From: Rothia kristinae NBRC 15354
Lineage (GTDB): Bacteria > Actinomycetota > Actinomycetes > Actinomycetales > Micrococcaceae
Direction of reading: 5' to 3'
Length of the DNA stretch: 64,000 nt
Assembly: GCF_001570865.1 (NCBI RefSeq)
Contig: NZ_BCSM01000006.1
Span: 1-64,000, forward strand
The notes under the pieces: model-generated
The model's input: the letters and a program-made list of their open reading frames with translations, nothing else
Told to the model about the DNA's origin: nothing
The model's database searches: none
Program-made: the position numbers and the translations under genes
Shown: positions 18,613 through 27,798 of the stretch, one piece after another
How the letters are laid out: every line of letters starts with the position of its first letter
How positions within the stretch are numbered: the first letter of the stretch is position 1

Positions 18613-18641
18613 AGCCTACGCCGGATCGCACAGGTGTTCGA
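18613..18641 (-). promoter_or_regulatory. uvrB promoter with LexA-type box
   Basis: TCGCACAGGTGTTCGA (18626-18641) differs from the SOS consensus at one base and has the same AGGT centre as the dnaE2 box. It lies directly upstream of the -10 hexamer TAGGCT (18613-18618), covering the -35 region. Regulation of uvrB by LexA is well known in bacteria; binding here is inferred. Confidence 0.7.
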
Positions 18642-18683
18642 CGCCGTCCGCTCCCGGCCGAGCCCCACGCGAACCCACACGAA

Positions 18684-18734
18684 AGGCCCCCTCCCCCACC
18701 ACGATCGCGCGGATCGCAACGGGAGAAGGGGCCC
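18684..18734. terminator. terminator, copy 1 of a repeated element
   Basis: GGCCCCCTCCC and GGGAGAAGGGGCC pair around a loop that contains GATCGCGCGGATC, just past the GMC oxidoreductase stop. A near-identical sequence, including the loop and flanks, occurs at 25831-25887 in the same orientation. Confidence 0.75.
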
Positions 18735-18738
18735 TCCC

Positions 18739-20265
18739 TCAGCGGCCCAGCAACAGGTCGGCCGCCTTCTCCGCCATCATGATGGTCGGGGCATTGGTGT
18801 TGCCGGTGGGCACCGTCGGCATCACCGAGGCGTCCGCGACGTGCAGGTTCCGCACCCCGTGCACGGCCATACTCCGAGGATCCACCACCGCGTTCCGGTG
18901 GGTTCCCATCGCGCAGGTGCCCACCTGGTGGTGGTACGTCACCACGGAGTCCCGCACGTACTCCTCCAACCGATCCGCTGGAATGTTCTCCCCGGGCCAC
19001 ACCTCCCGAGCACCCCACTCCTCGGCGAGCGCGGTCTGCGCCCCGATGGCCTGGCAGTGGCGCACCGAGGCCATGAGCGCCTCGACGTCGGCCCTCACTC
19101 CCAGGGCATCCAGGTCGATGATCGCGGGGTCCGCCGGGTCCGGTCCCCTCAGCCGCAGGCGGCCCCGACTCTGCGGTCGGACGAGCCCAGCCATCAGGGT
19201 GAAACCCTTCTCCGGTCCGGGCATCTCTCCTGCCCCGTACCCCTCCGAGTACATCGGCACCGAGAAGAAGATCGGCTGCGTATCCGGCACGGCCTGATCC
19301 GGGGTGCTCTTGGCGAACAGGTGGACCTCCGCCGGAGCATCGGTGGCTTCCGGCACGGGATGCTCTTCATCGGTGGAGAAGATCACGGGCACCAGCAGGT
19401 GGTCGTGCAGGTTCGCGCCGACCCCCGGCAGGTCTGCGAGCACCGTCACGCCGATCTCCTCGAGGTGCTCACGCGGCCCGATGCCGGAGCGAAGCAGGAT
19501 CTCCGGGCTGCCGATCGCCCCGGCACACAGCACCACCCGCTCGGCCCGCAGCTCGCGGATCTCGCCGTCCTGCTCCAGCTCCACCCCGACGGCGCGCCCG
19601 CCGTCGAGGATCAACCGGCGTACCACGGTCCCGGTAATAAGGACCAGCCCATCCTGTTCCACCACCGGACGCAGGTAGGCATGCCAGGTGTTGAACCGCT
19701 TGCCGTCCCTGATGGTCAGCTGCATCCGAGACACCCCCTCGGGATCCCCGCTGTTGTAGTCGGGGTTCAGCGGGAATCCGGCTTGCTGGGCCGCTACGAC
19801 CATCGCCTCCTGGATCGGATTGCGCTCGAAGTCCCCTCGCACGTCCAGCAGTCCCTCTCCTCCACGGGTCTCGCTCGCCCCACCGTCGAAGGTCTCGATC
19901 TTCCGGAAATACGGCAGGACGTCCTCCCATCCCCACCCGGGGCATCCGGAATAGGCCCAGGCGTCGTAGTCCTGGCGAGCGCCGCGCACCCAGATTCCGG
20001 CGTTCAGGGCGTGGGAACCGCCCATGACCTTCCCGCGCGGCAGGTGCAGCCGCCTCCCGTTGGCGCCCGACTGGGGCGCGGTCTGGAAGTCCCAGTCCTG
20101 TGCGCTGTGCCAGATCCGTCCCAGGTCCCGGAAGTGGGCGATGTCCGGATTGGTGTCCTGCGCACCGGCTTCCACGAGGGTGACGGTGTGACCTGCGTCG
20201 AGCAGACGACGGGTCAGGACGTTGCCGGCGCTGCCCGCGCCGATGATCAGGTACTCGGTCTCCAT
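18739..20265 (-). CDS. GMC family FAD-dependent alcohol oxidoreductase
   Basis: Flavoenzyme of 508 residues that oxidises an alcohol to an aldehyde; choline dehydrogenase is the best-known relative. Start is ATG 20265 with GAGAGG upstream. The FAD-binding GxGxxG is [17 protein letters not shown] at the N-terminus, followed by [20 protein letters not shown] (GMC signature 1), [21 protein letters not shown] (signature 2), and the C-terminal [11 protein letters not shown] with the catalytic histidine, then [30 protein letters not shown]. It lies 76 bp behind the aldehyde dehydrogenase, which would oxidise its product. The exact substrate is not determined; position beside amine oxidase and betaine-type carriers suggests an amino alcohol or quaternary amine. 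Confidence 0.9.
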   Translation of the reverse strand: METEYLIIGAGSAGNVLTRRLLDAGHTVTLVEAGAQDTNPDIAHFRDLGRIWHSAQDWDFQTAPQSGANGRRLHLPRGKVMGGSHALNAGIWVRGARQDYDAWAYSGCPGWGWEDVLPYFRKIETFDGGASETRGGEGLLDVRGDFERNPIQEAMVVAAQQAGFPLNPDYNSGDPEGVSRMQLTIRDGKRFNTWHAYLRPVVEQDGLVLITGTVVRRLILDGGRAVGVELEQDGEIRELRAERVVLCAGAIGSPEILLRSGIGPREHLEEIGVTVLADLPGVGANLHDHLLVPVIFSTDEEHPVPEATDAPAEVHLFAKSTPDQAVPDTQPIFFSVPMYSEGYGAGEMPGPEKGFTLMAGLVRPQSRGRLRLRGPDPADPAIIDLDALGVRADVEALMASVRHCQAIGAQTALAEEWGAREVWPGENIPADRLEEYVRDSVVTYHHQVGTCAMGTHRNAVVDPRSMAVHGVRNLHVADASVMPTVPTGNTNAPTIMMAEKAADLLLGR

Positions 20266-20341
20266 CGACCTGTCCTCTCTCCTGTGATGCCGCGGTCACC
20301 CAGCGGCGCTTCGACGCGACCACGCGAGTGGTCGGGCGGCC

Positions 20342-21769
20342 TCAGCCGTTGATGACCTGGGGAACAGCCACGTGCTTCAGACCCTCGACGCCGAACTCCA
20401 CGCCGAAGCCGGAGCTCTTGATCCCGCCGAAGGGGATCCGCGGGTCGATCCCGCCGTGCCCGTTGATCCACACGGTGCCGGCCTCGATGCGGGCCGCGAC
20501 TTCCCGGGCACGGGCGGGATCGGAGGACCACACCGAGGCACCCAGGCCCACGTCCAGGGCGTTGGCCTGCTCGATTGCCCACTCCAGGTCCGAGTACCGG
20601 ATGATCGGCAGGGCCGGACCGAACTGCTCCTGCACCACCAGCGGATTCTCCGGATCGATATCGGCCACCAGGGTGGTCGGGTAGAAGAATCCGGGCCGTT
20701 CGGCATCCGGGTTCCCACCCAGCAACACGCGGGCGCCGTCCTCCACGGCCGCACGCACCAACCGGTCCACGACGTCGTACTGCGCGCTGTTCTGCAGCGG
20801 GCCCAGGACGTTCTGCTCCTCCAGGCCGATCCCCATCGGCTGGGACCGGGCGAATTCCGTGAGGGCCCGGCACACCGGTTCGTACAGGGCATCCGGCACG
20901 TACAGACGCTTCAGGGCCGCACAGGTCTGCCCCGTGTTGATGAACGCGCCCCAGAACAGGCCCTCGGCGATGGCCTCCGGGTCCGCGTCCTCCAGGACGA
21001 TGCCGGCATCATTGCCGCCCAGCTCCATGGTCAGTCGCTTCAGTGTGGGCGCGGAGGCCTCCACGATCTTGCGGCCCGTCGCGGTGGAGCCGGTGAACAT
21101 GATCTTGTCGATCCCCTCGTGCCGGGAGATCGCCGCCCCCAGCTGCGGCCCACCCGGGACCACCTGCAGCACGCCCTCTGGCAGCACCGAATTCAGCACG
21201 TACACCAGGGCCAGCACGGACAGCGGGGTGTGTTCGGAGGGCTTGATCACGACGGTGTTGCCCATCCGCAGGGAGGGAGCGATCTGCCAGATGGAGATCA
21301 TCATCGGCCAGTTCCACGGGCTGATCGCCCCCACGACGCCGATGGGACGGTAGGTCAGCGTCGCACGGGTCTGGCCATCGTCGACCACGACCTCCTCCCC
21401 CAGCTCGAAACCGGCCGTCGCCCGCGTCCAGGCGGAGCAACCCCCGACCTCGAAGCGGGCGTTGGGCCCGTTCAGCGGCTTGCCCTGCTCGCGGGAGAGC
21501 AGTTCCGCCAGCGGCTCGGTCGCCCGCTCGATCGCCTCCGCTGCCGCCACCAGCAGCTCACACCGATCAGCCTCAGAACGAGCGGACCATTCCCGCTGCG
21601 CCTGACGGGCCGTCGCCACGACGCGATCCAGGTCATCCTCATCCAGCTGGGGCGCGTATCCGATCAATTCCTCCGTGGCCGGATCATGCACAGGCACGGC
21701 GCGCGGAGCCCGGGCTCCGGCATCGACGGCGCTCAGCAGCTCAGTGTAGGTGGTGGGAACGGTGCTCAT
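20342..21769 (-). CDS. NAD(P)+-dependent aldehyde dehydrogenase
   Basis: Oxidises an aldehyde to a carboxylic acid; 475 residues, the normal class length. Start is ATG 21769 with GGGAG upstream. The active site elements are present: ISPWNWP and VIKPSEHTP for the cofactor, IMFTGSTATGRKI, the general-base glutamate in LTMELGGNDAGIV, and the nucleophilic cysteine in NTGQTCAALKRLYV. It ends with IPFGGIKSSGFGVEFG. The gene pairs with the GMC oxidoreductase downstream, giving alcohol to aldehyde to acid, and could also use the aldehyde from the nearby amine oxidase. An AraC regulator is divergent, with an imperfect palindrome between them. Confidence 0.92.
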   Translation of the reverse strand: MSTVPTTYTELLSAVDAGARAPRAVPVHDPATEELIGYAPQLDEDDLDRVVATARQAQREWSARSEADRCELLVAAAEAIERATEPLAELLSREQGKPLNGPNARFEVGGCSAWTRATAGFELGEEVVVDDGQTRATLTYRPIGVVGAISPWNWPMMISIWQIAPSLRMGNTVVIKPSEHTPLSVLALVYVLNSVLPEGVLQVVPGGPQLGAAISRHEGIDKIMFTGSTATGRKIVEASAPTLKRLTMELGGNDAGIVLEDADPEAIAEGLFWGAFINTGQTCAALKRLYVPDALYEPVCRALTEFARSQPMGIGLEEQNVLGPLQNSAQYDVVDRLVRAAVEDGARVLLGGNPDAERPGFFYPTTLVADIDPENPLVVQEQFGPALPIIRYSDLEWAIEQANALDVGLGASVWSSDPARAREVAARIEAGTVWINGHGGIDPRIPFGGIKSSGFGVEFGVEGLKHVAVPQVING

Positions 21770-21800
21770 AGGGACTCCCGAGGACTCGACGACGATTGGC

Positions 21801-21820
21801 TAGTGTGGTGCACAGCACTA
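21801..21820. promoter_or_regulatory. candidate AraC-type operator
   Basis: An imperfect 20-bp palindrome with outer arms TAGTG and CACTA around GTGCAC lies between the divergent aldehyde dehydrogenase and AraC regulator genes. It may be the regulator's site; no experimental support. Confidence 0.4.
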
Positions 21821-21907
21821 TTCCAGCGGGGACGAACCCTGCCTTGCTCTCTCGTGCACGGGACTTGGCACAGCGCGCACCCCTCGACCGCCCCGGAAGG
21901 AGGCCCC

Positions 21908-22831
21908 GTGGTCCTGCATGATCTGGCGCAGTGGCGAGCCCTAATCTCGCGATCCTTCGCCCCGCTGCGCATCACCGCGGATGAGCAGACGTTCCGCGCC
22001 GCGCTGCGCGAGGTCGCCCTCGGAGACGTGCACCTGTTCGAGATGGCCACAGGACCCCACCGGGTGGAGCGCGCCCGGGACCTCATCGATCCACACGCGC
22101 GCCCAGCCTGCAAACTCAGCCTGCAGCTGTCCGGCACAGCCGTGCTCACCCAGGATGACCGGGCATGTCGCATCGGCCCAGGGGACCTCGCCCTGTACGT
22201 CACACAGCGGCCCTATCTGCTGGAGTACGAGCGCGGAGAGCAGCACAGCCTGGTCATCCAGTTCCCGCAGTCCTTCGTACACATCGCCCCGGACCTCATC
22301 GGTGAGATCACCGCGACCCGCGTCAGCCGCTCGGAGGGTCTGGGGCGGGTCGCGGTGCCGCTGTTCGAGCAGCTGGCGCACAACCTGGACGTGCTCTCCG
22401 GAGCGCACGCGATGAACCTGGTCCGCTCCGCCCTGGACATGCTGGTCACCGTGCTCTCCTCAGAGACGAGCAGCGTCCCGGAGAATCCCCTCTTCCAGCA
22501 GGCGGTGGCGTACATCGAGGACCACCTGGCGGAGGAGGATCTGGGACCACAGGCCATCGCGACGCACCTGTACGTCTCCGTGCGGCAGCTGCACGCGCGC
22601 TTCGCCGCGGAGGACCACACGGTGGCGGCGTACATCCGCGAGCGTCGTCTGGAGGCAATCCGTCAGGCCCTGGGGGATCCGCTGGCTCGCACCGAATCGG
22701 TCTCGGCCATCGGCTCCCGCTGCGGCATCCCGGATGCCTCGCATCTGTCCAAGGCTTTCCGCGCACAGTTCGGGGAGACACCGAGCGCGTATCGAACCCG
22801 CGTCCTCGCCGCGCCTGAATCCTCTTCCTGA
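21908..22831 (+). CDS. AraC family transcriptional regulator
   Basis: Regulator of 307 residues. Start is GTG 21908 with AAGGAGG four bases before it; the frame is open far upstream but is not protein-like there. The N-terminal part (about residues 1-190) resembles the AraC-type ligand-binding region, with LSLQLSGTAVLTQDDRACRIGPGDLALYVTQRPYLLEY as the cupin-like stretch. The C-terminal HTH pair follows: LGPQAIATHLYVSVRQLHARF, then SVSAIGSRCGIPDASHLSKAFRAQFGETPSAYR. It lies in the middle of the amine/alcohol catabolic cluster, facing the opposite way from the genes on both sides, and is the likely pathway activator. Confidence 0.9.
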   Translation: MVLHDLAQWRALISRSFAPLRITADEQTFRAALREVALGDVHLFEMATGPHRVERARDLIDPHARPACKLSLQLSGTAVLTQDDRACRIGPGDLALYVTQRPYLLEYERGEQHSLVIQFPQSFVHIAPDLIGEITATRVSRSEGLGRVAVPLFEQLAHNLDVLSGAHAMNLVRSALDMLVTVLSSETSSVPENPLFQQAVAYIEDHLAEEDLGPQAIATHLYVSVRQLHARFAAEDHTVAAYIRERRLEAIRQALGDPLARTESVSAIGSRCGIPDASHLSKAFRAQFGETPSAYRTRVLAAPESSS

Positions 22832-22858
22832 ACGGATAGCAGATGGCGGGGTCCGGAC

Positions 22859-24187
22859 TCAGCTCAGCTCACGGATCAGCCGGTGCGCGGTCTCCAACCC
22901 CATCTCGATGGCCCCATCCACCACGACGCCGCGCCAGCCCCTGGCCCAGTCCGCTCCGGAGAAGCGCAGGCGGGTCCCGGTCTCCCGGAAGTGGTGCCAG
23001 CCGTCGGTGAACTGGCCCTTCCGCAGGGTGGCCCAGGCCTGACCGGACCAGCGGTCGGCGACCCAGTCGTGTCCGGTGCAGTCCAGCACGCGCAGGTCCG
23101 GTCGCCACTGGTCGAGGATGGCCTGACCCGTGGCAGGGTCCTCCAGGTCCACCCGTGTGTGGTCGGACCCGAAGACCACGCAGATGGTGCTGCCGTCGTC
23201 CAGGAAGTACTCGCTGCGCAGCATCGCGGCCGTGTGCGGCTGGGGCGCGTAGCCGAAGATGTTGTGGTGGCCCTCCACCTTGACCCACGCCTTGAAGCCG
23301 GTGGAGTTCCACCCGGTCTCGATGGTGCGGCGCATGCCCTCCGGCAGGGCCGGTTCGAAGCGGATCCCGGCCAGCGCCCCGACGGGCACCGTCATCACGA
23401 CGGCGTCGGCCTCCAGGACCTCCCCGTCCGCCAGACCCACCCGGGCCCCGGTCGTGTCGTGGCGGACCGAGACCACCTCCGTGCTCAGTCGGATCGAACA
23501 GCGCAGGTCCGCGGCGATGCTCTCGTAGATGCCCCGCATCCCGTGGGTCAGCTTGTACCGGAGAGTCTGCGCATCCAGCAGCGGCAGGCTGTGATCCGAG
23601 AGGGCGATCCACTGGTTGGCCATCAGCGATGACCCGTTGTTGGGATCTCCGATGTATCCGGCGGACCAGTAGGCCTCGCACAGGTCAATCTCCTCCTGGG
23701 TGAAGTCTCCCTCCCGCAGCACGTCCAGGGGTCCGCGTTGGTCCGCCGCGCGGAAGGCCTCGGGAAGCTCGGGTAGGCCGGTGTAGTCCTCGGAGAGCAC
23801 GTACAGGGGGTCGTAGGGGTTGGGGAAGAAGGCTCGGGCGTCGTCGAAGATCGCGGACATCGGCCGGGTGATCTTCGTGTCGATGTCAGCTTCGGTGCCT
23901 TCGCGCACCTGGCCTCCGGTGATCCAGTAGGCGCGATCGGTGATCGGGCTGGGATAGATGGTCTGTCCGTACCGGGTGATCTCGGCCCAGACGTGCGGTT
24001 GCATCCAATGCACCCACGTGGCGCCGAGCTCCAGCGTGTGGCCCATCCTCTCCTGGGTCCAGGCCCGTCCCCCGATGCGATCGCGGGCTTCGAGGATCTC
24101 GACGTCGAACCCGGCGGTCTGCAGCTCGCGGGCTGCGATCAGCCCGGAGAATCCGGCGCCGACGACGATGACGTGTGCGGTGCTCAT
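22859..24187 (-). CDS. flavin monoamine oxidase family protein
   Basis: FAD-dependent amine oxidase of 442 residues that turns an amine into an aldehyde, ammonia and hydrogen peroxide. Start is ATG 24187 with AAGGAG six bases before it. The N-terminal dinucleotide motif VIVVGAGFSGLIAARELQTAGFDVEILEARDRIGGRAW is classic for the MAO family, followed by LGATWVHWMQPHVWAEI, AVVMTVPVGALAGIRFEP, and a C-terminal GWHHFRETGTRLRFSGADWARGWRGVVVDGAIEMGLETAHRL, where the FAD contacts lie. The substrate is not readable from sequence. The permease gene 27 bp upstream is probably co-transcribed and would import the amine. Confidence 0.9.
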   Translation of the reverse strand: MSTAHVIVVGAGFSGLIAARELQTAGFDVEILEARDRIGGRAWTQERMGHTLELGATWVHWMQPHVWAEITRYGQTIYPSPITDRAYWITGGQVREGTEADIDTKITRPMSAIFDDARAFFPNPYDPLYVLSEDYTGLPELPEAFRAADQRGPLDVLREGDFTQEEIDLCEAYWSAGYIGDPNNGSSLMANQWIALSDHSLPLLDAQTLRYKLTHGMRGIYESIAADLRCSIRLSTEVVSVRHDTTGARVGLADGEVLEADAVVMTVPVGALAGIRFEPALPEGMRRTIETGWNSTGFKAWVKVEGHHNIFGYAPQPHTAAMLRSEYFLDDGSTICVVFGSDHTRVDLEDPATGQAILDQWRPDLRVLDCTGHDWVADRWSGQAWATLRKGQFTDGWHHFRETGTRLRFSGADWARGWRGVVVDGAIEMGLETAHRLIRELS

Positions 24188-24214
24188 TGATGACTCCTTC
24201 GGTGGGGTTGTCTC

Positions 24215-25720
24215 TCAGCGAGAGGTGGGAAGGTCGACGGGCTGAGTGTGATGGTCCAGATCCTGCAGACCGGCGAAATCCTCCGGTCTGCGCCGACGCA
24301 GGATCTCCGCCCAGATCCAGCCGAGAACGCCCGAGCTGAGGATGATCGTCGGCATGACGATCACCAGCGGGGTGGGACCATCTGCGCCGATCATCAGGTC
24401 GAAGTTCGCGAGGATCAGCCCGAAGACGGTGAGCAGGCCGAGGGCGGCCAGGGTGGGCGCGATGATCCTCGCCAACGGACCGTGCCCCTCCGGGTTGCGG
24501 TGGAACCAGGCGATGACGGCCACGGAAGTCACGGCCAGCAGGAACACCAGGCCGAAGGCCGCCGCGTTGGTCAACCAGGTGAACAGAGTGATCACCGGGA
24601 ACAGCTCACCCAGGGGAGATCCGGTTCCCACCACTGCGAAGACCGCGATGACGATGATGGCGAGTGAGGACTGGGCCAGTGATCCCCAGATCGGGGCGCC
24701 GGAGCGCCCGGAGGCTCCGAGGCGCGACGGCAGGACGCGCGAGCGACCGAGGGCGAAGAAGTATCGAGCCGCGGCGTTGTGGAAGGCGATCAGCGCAGCC
24801 AGCAGACTGGTGATGAACAGCAGATTGGCCAGCACGGACAGCGGTTCCGAGTGCTGCGCAAGCCACAGGAACACCAGGTCCGGGCCTTCCTCTGCGGAGC
24901 GGGAGAGGATCATGCTCGGGCCCACACCCATGGCCAGGGCCCAGGCGGAGAAAGCGTAGAACACAGCGATCACACCGACGGCGATGTAGGTGGCGCGGGC
25001 CACGGTGCGCCGCGGGTCTTTGGCTTCCTCGGAGTAGATCGCTCCTGACTCGAAGCCCATGAAGGCGGCGATCGCGAAGGCCAGCAGCACCCCGATGCCG
25101 TGGGCGAAGAACTGACCCGGTTCGAGGGTCTGCGCGGAGATCCCTTCCGGCGCGGTACCCAGGGAGAGTACGCAGACCACGATGACCACCAGGAACTCCA
25201 GGGCCACGAGCACCCCGAGCACCTTGGCGGACAGGTCCACGCTGCGCACACCCAGAACTGCGACGACGGCCCATCCGAGCAGGGCGCTGAGCCACCAGGG
25301 CAGGCTGATCCTCATCGTCGCGATGAAGGCGCTCAGCGCGAAGCCGAACATCCCGTACAGCCCGATCTGCATCATGTTGTACGAGACCAGCGCCAACACG
25401 GCAGCGGCGATGCCCTGCCGGGGTCCGAGTCCTTCACCGATATAGGCGTAGAAGGCGCCGGCGTTCTGGATGTGCGAGCTCATCGCCCCGTATCCGACGG
25501 CGAACAGAGCCAGGATGACTCCCAGGGCCAGGTATCCCAGGGGCACTCCGAGCAGTCCGGAGACCGCGAAGTTGGTGGGCACTCCCCCGGCGAGCACCGT
25601 CAGCGGGGCTGAGGCGGCGATGATCATGAACACCAGTGCCGTGGTGGACAGATGCCGGCGAGCAAGCCCCGGAGTGTGCGGCAGGTCCTGCCGTTCTGGG
25701 TGCTCGGTGATGGCGGTCAT
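24215..25720 (-). CDS. APC superfamily amino acid/amine permease
   Basis: Twelve-helix secondary transporter of 501 residues. Start is ATG 25720 with AGGAGAG six bases upstream. The first helix carries the APC signature (STTALVFMIIAASAPLTVLAGGVPTNFAVSG), followed by YLALGVILALFAVGYGAMSSHIQNAGAFYAYIGEGLGPRQG, and the AFMGFESGAIYSEEAKDPRRTVARATY stretch after helix 6 that marks APC amino-acid permeases. The C-terminus is charged. It is the first gene of a two-gene unit with the amine oxidase, so import of the amine to be oxidised is the likely job; relatives include putrescine and ethanolamine permeases. Confidence 0.88.
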   Translation of the reverse strand: MTAITEHPERQDLPHTPGLARRHLSTTALVFMIIAASAPLTVLAGGVPTNFAVSGLLGVPLGYLALGVILALFAVGYGAMSSHIQNAGAFYAYIGEGLGPRQGIAAAVLALVSYNMMQIGLYGMFGFALSAFIATMRISLPWWLSALLGWAVVAVLGVRSVDLSAKVLGVLVALEFLVVIVVCVLSLGTAPEGISAQTLEPGQFFAHGIGVLLAFAIAAFMGFESGAIYSEEAKDPRRTVARATYIAVGVIAVFYAFSAWALAMGVGPSMILSRSAEEGPDLVFLWLAQHSEPLSVLANLLFITSLLAALIAFHNAAARYFFALGRSRVLPSRLGASGRSGAPIWGSLAQSSLAIIVIAVFAVVGTGSPLGELFPVITLFTWLTNAAAFGLVFLLAVTSVAVIAWFHRNPEGHGPLARIIAPTLAALGLLTVFGLILANFDLMIGADGPTPLVIVMPTIILSSGVLGWIWAEILRRRRPEDFAGLQDLDHHTQPVDLPTSR

Positions 25721-25830
25721 GGTGGGCTCTCCTGAGGACGGCGGATCGTCTCCCCACTGTGCTCCCTGCCATAGCCGGCAGGCTTGTCCCTGAGTGCGCT
25801 GGGATTGGCCTCACGTGAACTCACCCATGC

Positions 25831-25887
25831 GAAAGGGCCCCCTCCCCCACCGCGATCACACGGATCGCGGCGGGAGAAGGGGCCCTT
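25831..25887. terminator. terminator, copy 2 of a repeated element
   Basis: GAAAGGGCCCCCTCCC pairs with GGGAGAAGGGGCCCTT, with an inner stem CCGCGATC and GGATCGCGG. It follows the BCCT gene stop and matches the element at 18684-18734 over stem and loop. Confidence 0.8.
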
Positions 25888-25902
25888 CCAGACCGGCTTG
25901 CC

Positions 25903-27732
25903 TCACCCGCGCTCGCGCGGCTCCACCGTCTGCTCGGCACCGGTCACGACATCGTCGGCCGGGACCTCCCCGGCGCCCGTGCCCTCGGCGAGGTCCGCGG
26001 CCTCATCCGCGCCGCCCTCGGTGCGCTGGCGGCGGATCTCCTGGTAGGTGTTCGGCACCAGGGATTCGTACTCGGGGGCGGTGGTCTCGTCGTACTCGGG
26101 GTGGATGGAGTACTCCTGCACGCTGGTGAAGTCCTCCTGGGCGCGGCGCCGGTACTCCTCCACCGGCAGGACCTGCTTCCACTGCCGGGTGCGCAGCGGC
26201 GGCAGCTCCCCGGCGTCCTCCTTGAAGGCCCGCACGATCATCCACGCCTGCACGAAGGTCAGGATGAACACCGGCAGGCCGATGATGATCACCACGTTCT
26301 GCAGGGCGTCCAGCCCCAGCTCCCCGGCGAACAGCAGGATGGAGGCGGCCACCAGCCCGATGGACACGGTCCAGAACACGCGCTGGCGGATCGGGGACTC
26401 ATCCTCGTGCCCGTTGGCCATGGAGTCCATGACGATCGAGGCGGAGTCGATGGAGGTGACGAAGAAGATGAAGATCAGCACGATCGCCACCACCGCGACC
26501 ACCGGCAGGAACGGGAAGTTGCCGAGGAACTGGAACATGGCCCCGGGGATGTCCCCCTCGGCCACGACGGTGTGCACCAGGCCGCCCTCGCCGTGCATCT
26601 CGATGTCGAAGGCGTTCATCCCGAAGATCCCGACCCACACCATGGTGAAGGCGGTCGGCAGGACCACCACGCCCAGCACGAACTGACGGATGGTGCGGCC
26701 CTGGGAGATCTTGGCCAGGAACAGCCCGACGAACGGCGCCCAGCAGATGGTCCACGCCCAGTAGAACACCGGCCACTGCCCCAGCCACCCGGTGTTGGCG
26801 AAGGTGTCGTTGAAGAACATCATCTTCGGCAGGATGTACAGGAAGTTGCCCACGGACTCCACGACGCCGCGCAGCGCGAACATGGTGGACCCGGCCATGA
26901 GGATGAACAGCAGGAACGCCATCGCCAGGATGATGTTGAAGGTGGACAGCCGCTTCACGCCCTTGTCCATGCCGTTGAGCACCGACGTCAGGGCCACCGC
27001 GGTGATCAGCGCGATGATCACCGCCTGCATCCAACCCGCCACCGGCAGCCCGTACATGATGCTCACCCCGGAGTTCAGCTGCAGCGCACCCAGACCCACG
27101 GACACGGCGATGCCGAACACGGAGGCGATCAGGGAGATGACGTCGATGGTCTTGCCCCAGGGGCCGTGGATCCCGTCGCCCAGCAGCGGCTGGAAGGACG
27201 AGGACACGCGCGGGGGCAGGCGCCGCTTGTACGTGAAGTACCCGAAGCCCAGCGCCGGCACGGTCAGCAGCACCCACACGCCCAGGCCGATGTGGAAGTC
27301 CGCGATGGACAGCGCGTCCAGGGCGGCCTCCTGGCTGCCGGGTTCGACGCCGTCGTAGGGCGGGCGGGCGAAGTGCGTCAGCGGCTCCGCGGCACCCCAG
27401 AACATCAGGATCGCGCCGACGCCGGCGGCGAAGGTCATGCCGAACCAGGCCAGGGTGGAATGCTGCGGCTCGGAGTCATCCGGGCCGAGCTTGATCCGGC
27501 CGAAGCGGCTGACGCAGACGTAGACGAGGAACAGGGCGCACAGGGCCGTGCCCAGGACGTAGAACCAGCCCAGGTACGTCAGGATCCACCCGGAGACCGC
27601 ACCGAACACGTCGATCATGGTCTGGGGGAAGGCGATGGTCGCCGCGGAGAACAGGAGGATGAACGCGGCGGCCGGGAAGAAGATCCCCGGGGTGGTCTTC
27701 AGACCGAGGCGTCGATGCAGCGAGTGAAGCAT
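25903..27732 (-). CDS. BCCT family betaine/carnitine/choline-type transporter
   Basis: Twelve-helix carrier for quaternary or other osmolyte-like amines, about 609 residues. ATG 27732 is chosen; GTG 27750 would add six residues, and neither has a clear ribosome site. BCCT signatures are visible: FGMTFAAGVGAILMFWGAAEP in helix 3-4, the WAWTICWAPFVGLFLAKISQGRTIRQFVLGVVVLPTAFTMVW stretch with the substrate tryptophans of helix 8, and IFFVTSIDSASIVMDSMANG. The usual GMGIG of Na+/betaine carriers reads GVGAI here, so coupling ion or substrate may differ. A long acidic cytoplasmic tail (about 110 residues) resembles the osmosensing tails of this family. It stands between coaE and the amine catabolic cluster. 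Confidence 0.9.
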   Translation of the reverse strand: MLHSLHRRLGLKTTPGIFFPAAAFILLFSAATIAFPQTMIDVFGAVSGWILTYLGWFYVLGTALCALFLVYVCVSRFGRIKLGPDDSEPQHSTLAWFGMTFAAGVGAILMFWGAAEPLTHFARPPYDGVEPGSQEAALDALSIADFHIGLGVWVLLTVPALGFGYFTYKRRLPPRVSSSFQPLLGDGIHGPWGKTIDVISLIASVFGIAVSVGLGALQLNSGVSIMYGLPVAGWMQAVIIALITAVALTSVLNGMDKGVKRLSTFNIILAMAFLLFILMAGSTMFALRGVVESVGNFLYILPKMMFFNDTFANTGWLGQWPVFYWAWTICWAPFVGLFLAKISQGRTIRQFVLGVVVLPTAFTMVWVGIFGMNAFDIEMHGEGGLVHTVVAEGDIPGAMFQFLGNFPFLPVVAVVAIVLIFIFFVTSIDSASIVMDSMANGHEDESPIRQRVFWTVSIGLVAASILLFAGELGLDALQNVVIIIGLPVFILTFVQAWMIVRAFKEDAGELPPLRTRQWKQVLPVEEYRRRAQEDFTSVQEYSIHPEYDETTAPEYESLVPNTYQEIRRQRTEGGADEAADLAEGTGAGEVPADDVVTGAEQTVEPRERG

Positions 27733-27798
27733 CCGAACATCATAAGGCACCTGATCACCGGGTGCGGAGTCGGCTCCGTGACACGGGTGATCAGGAGC

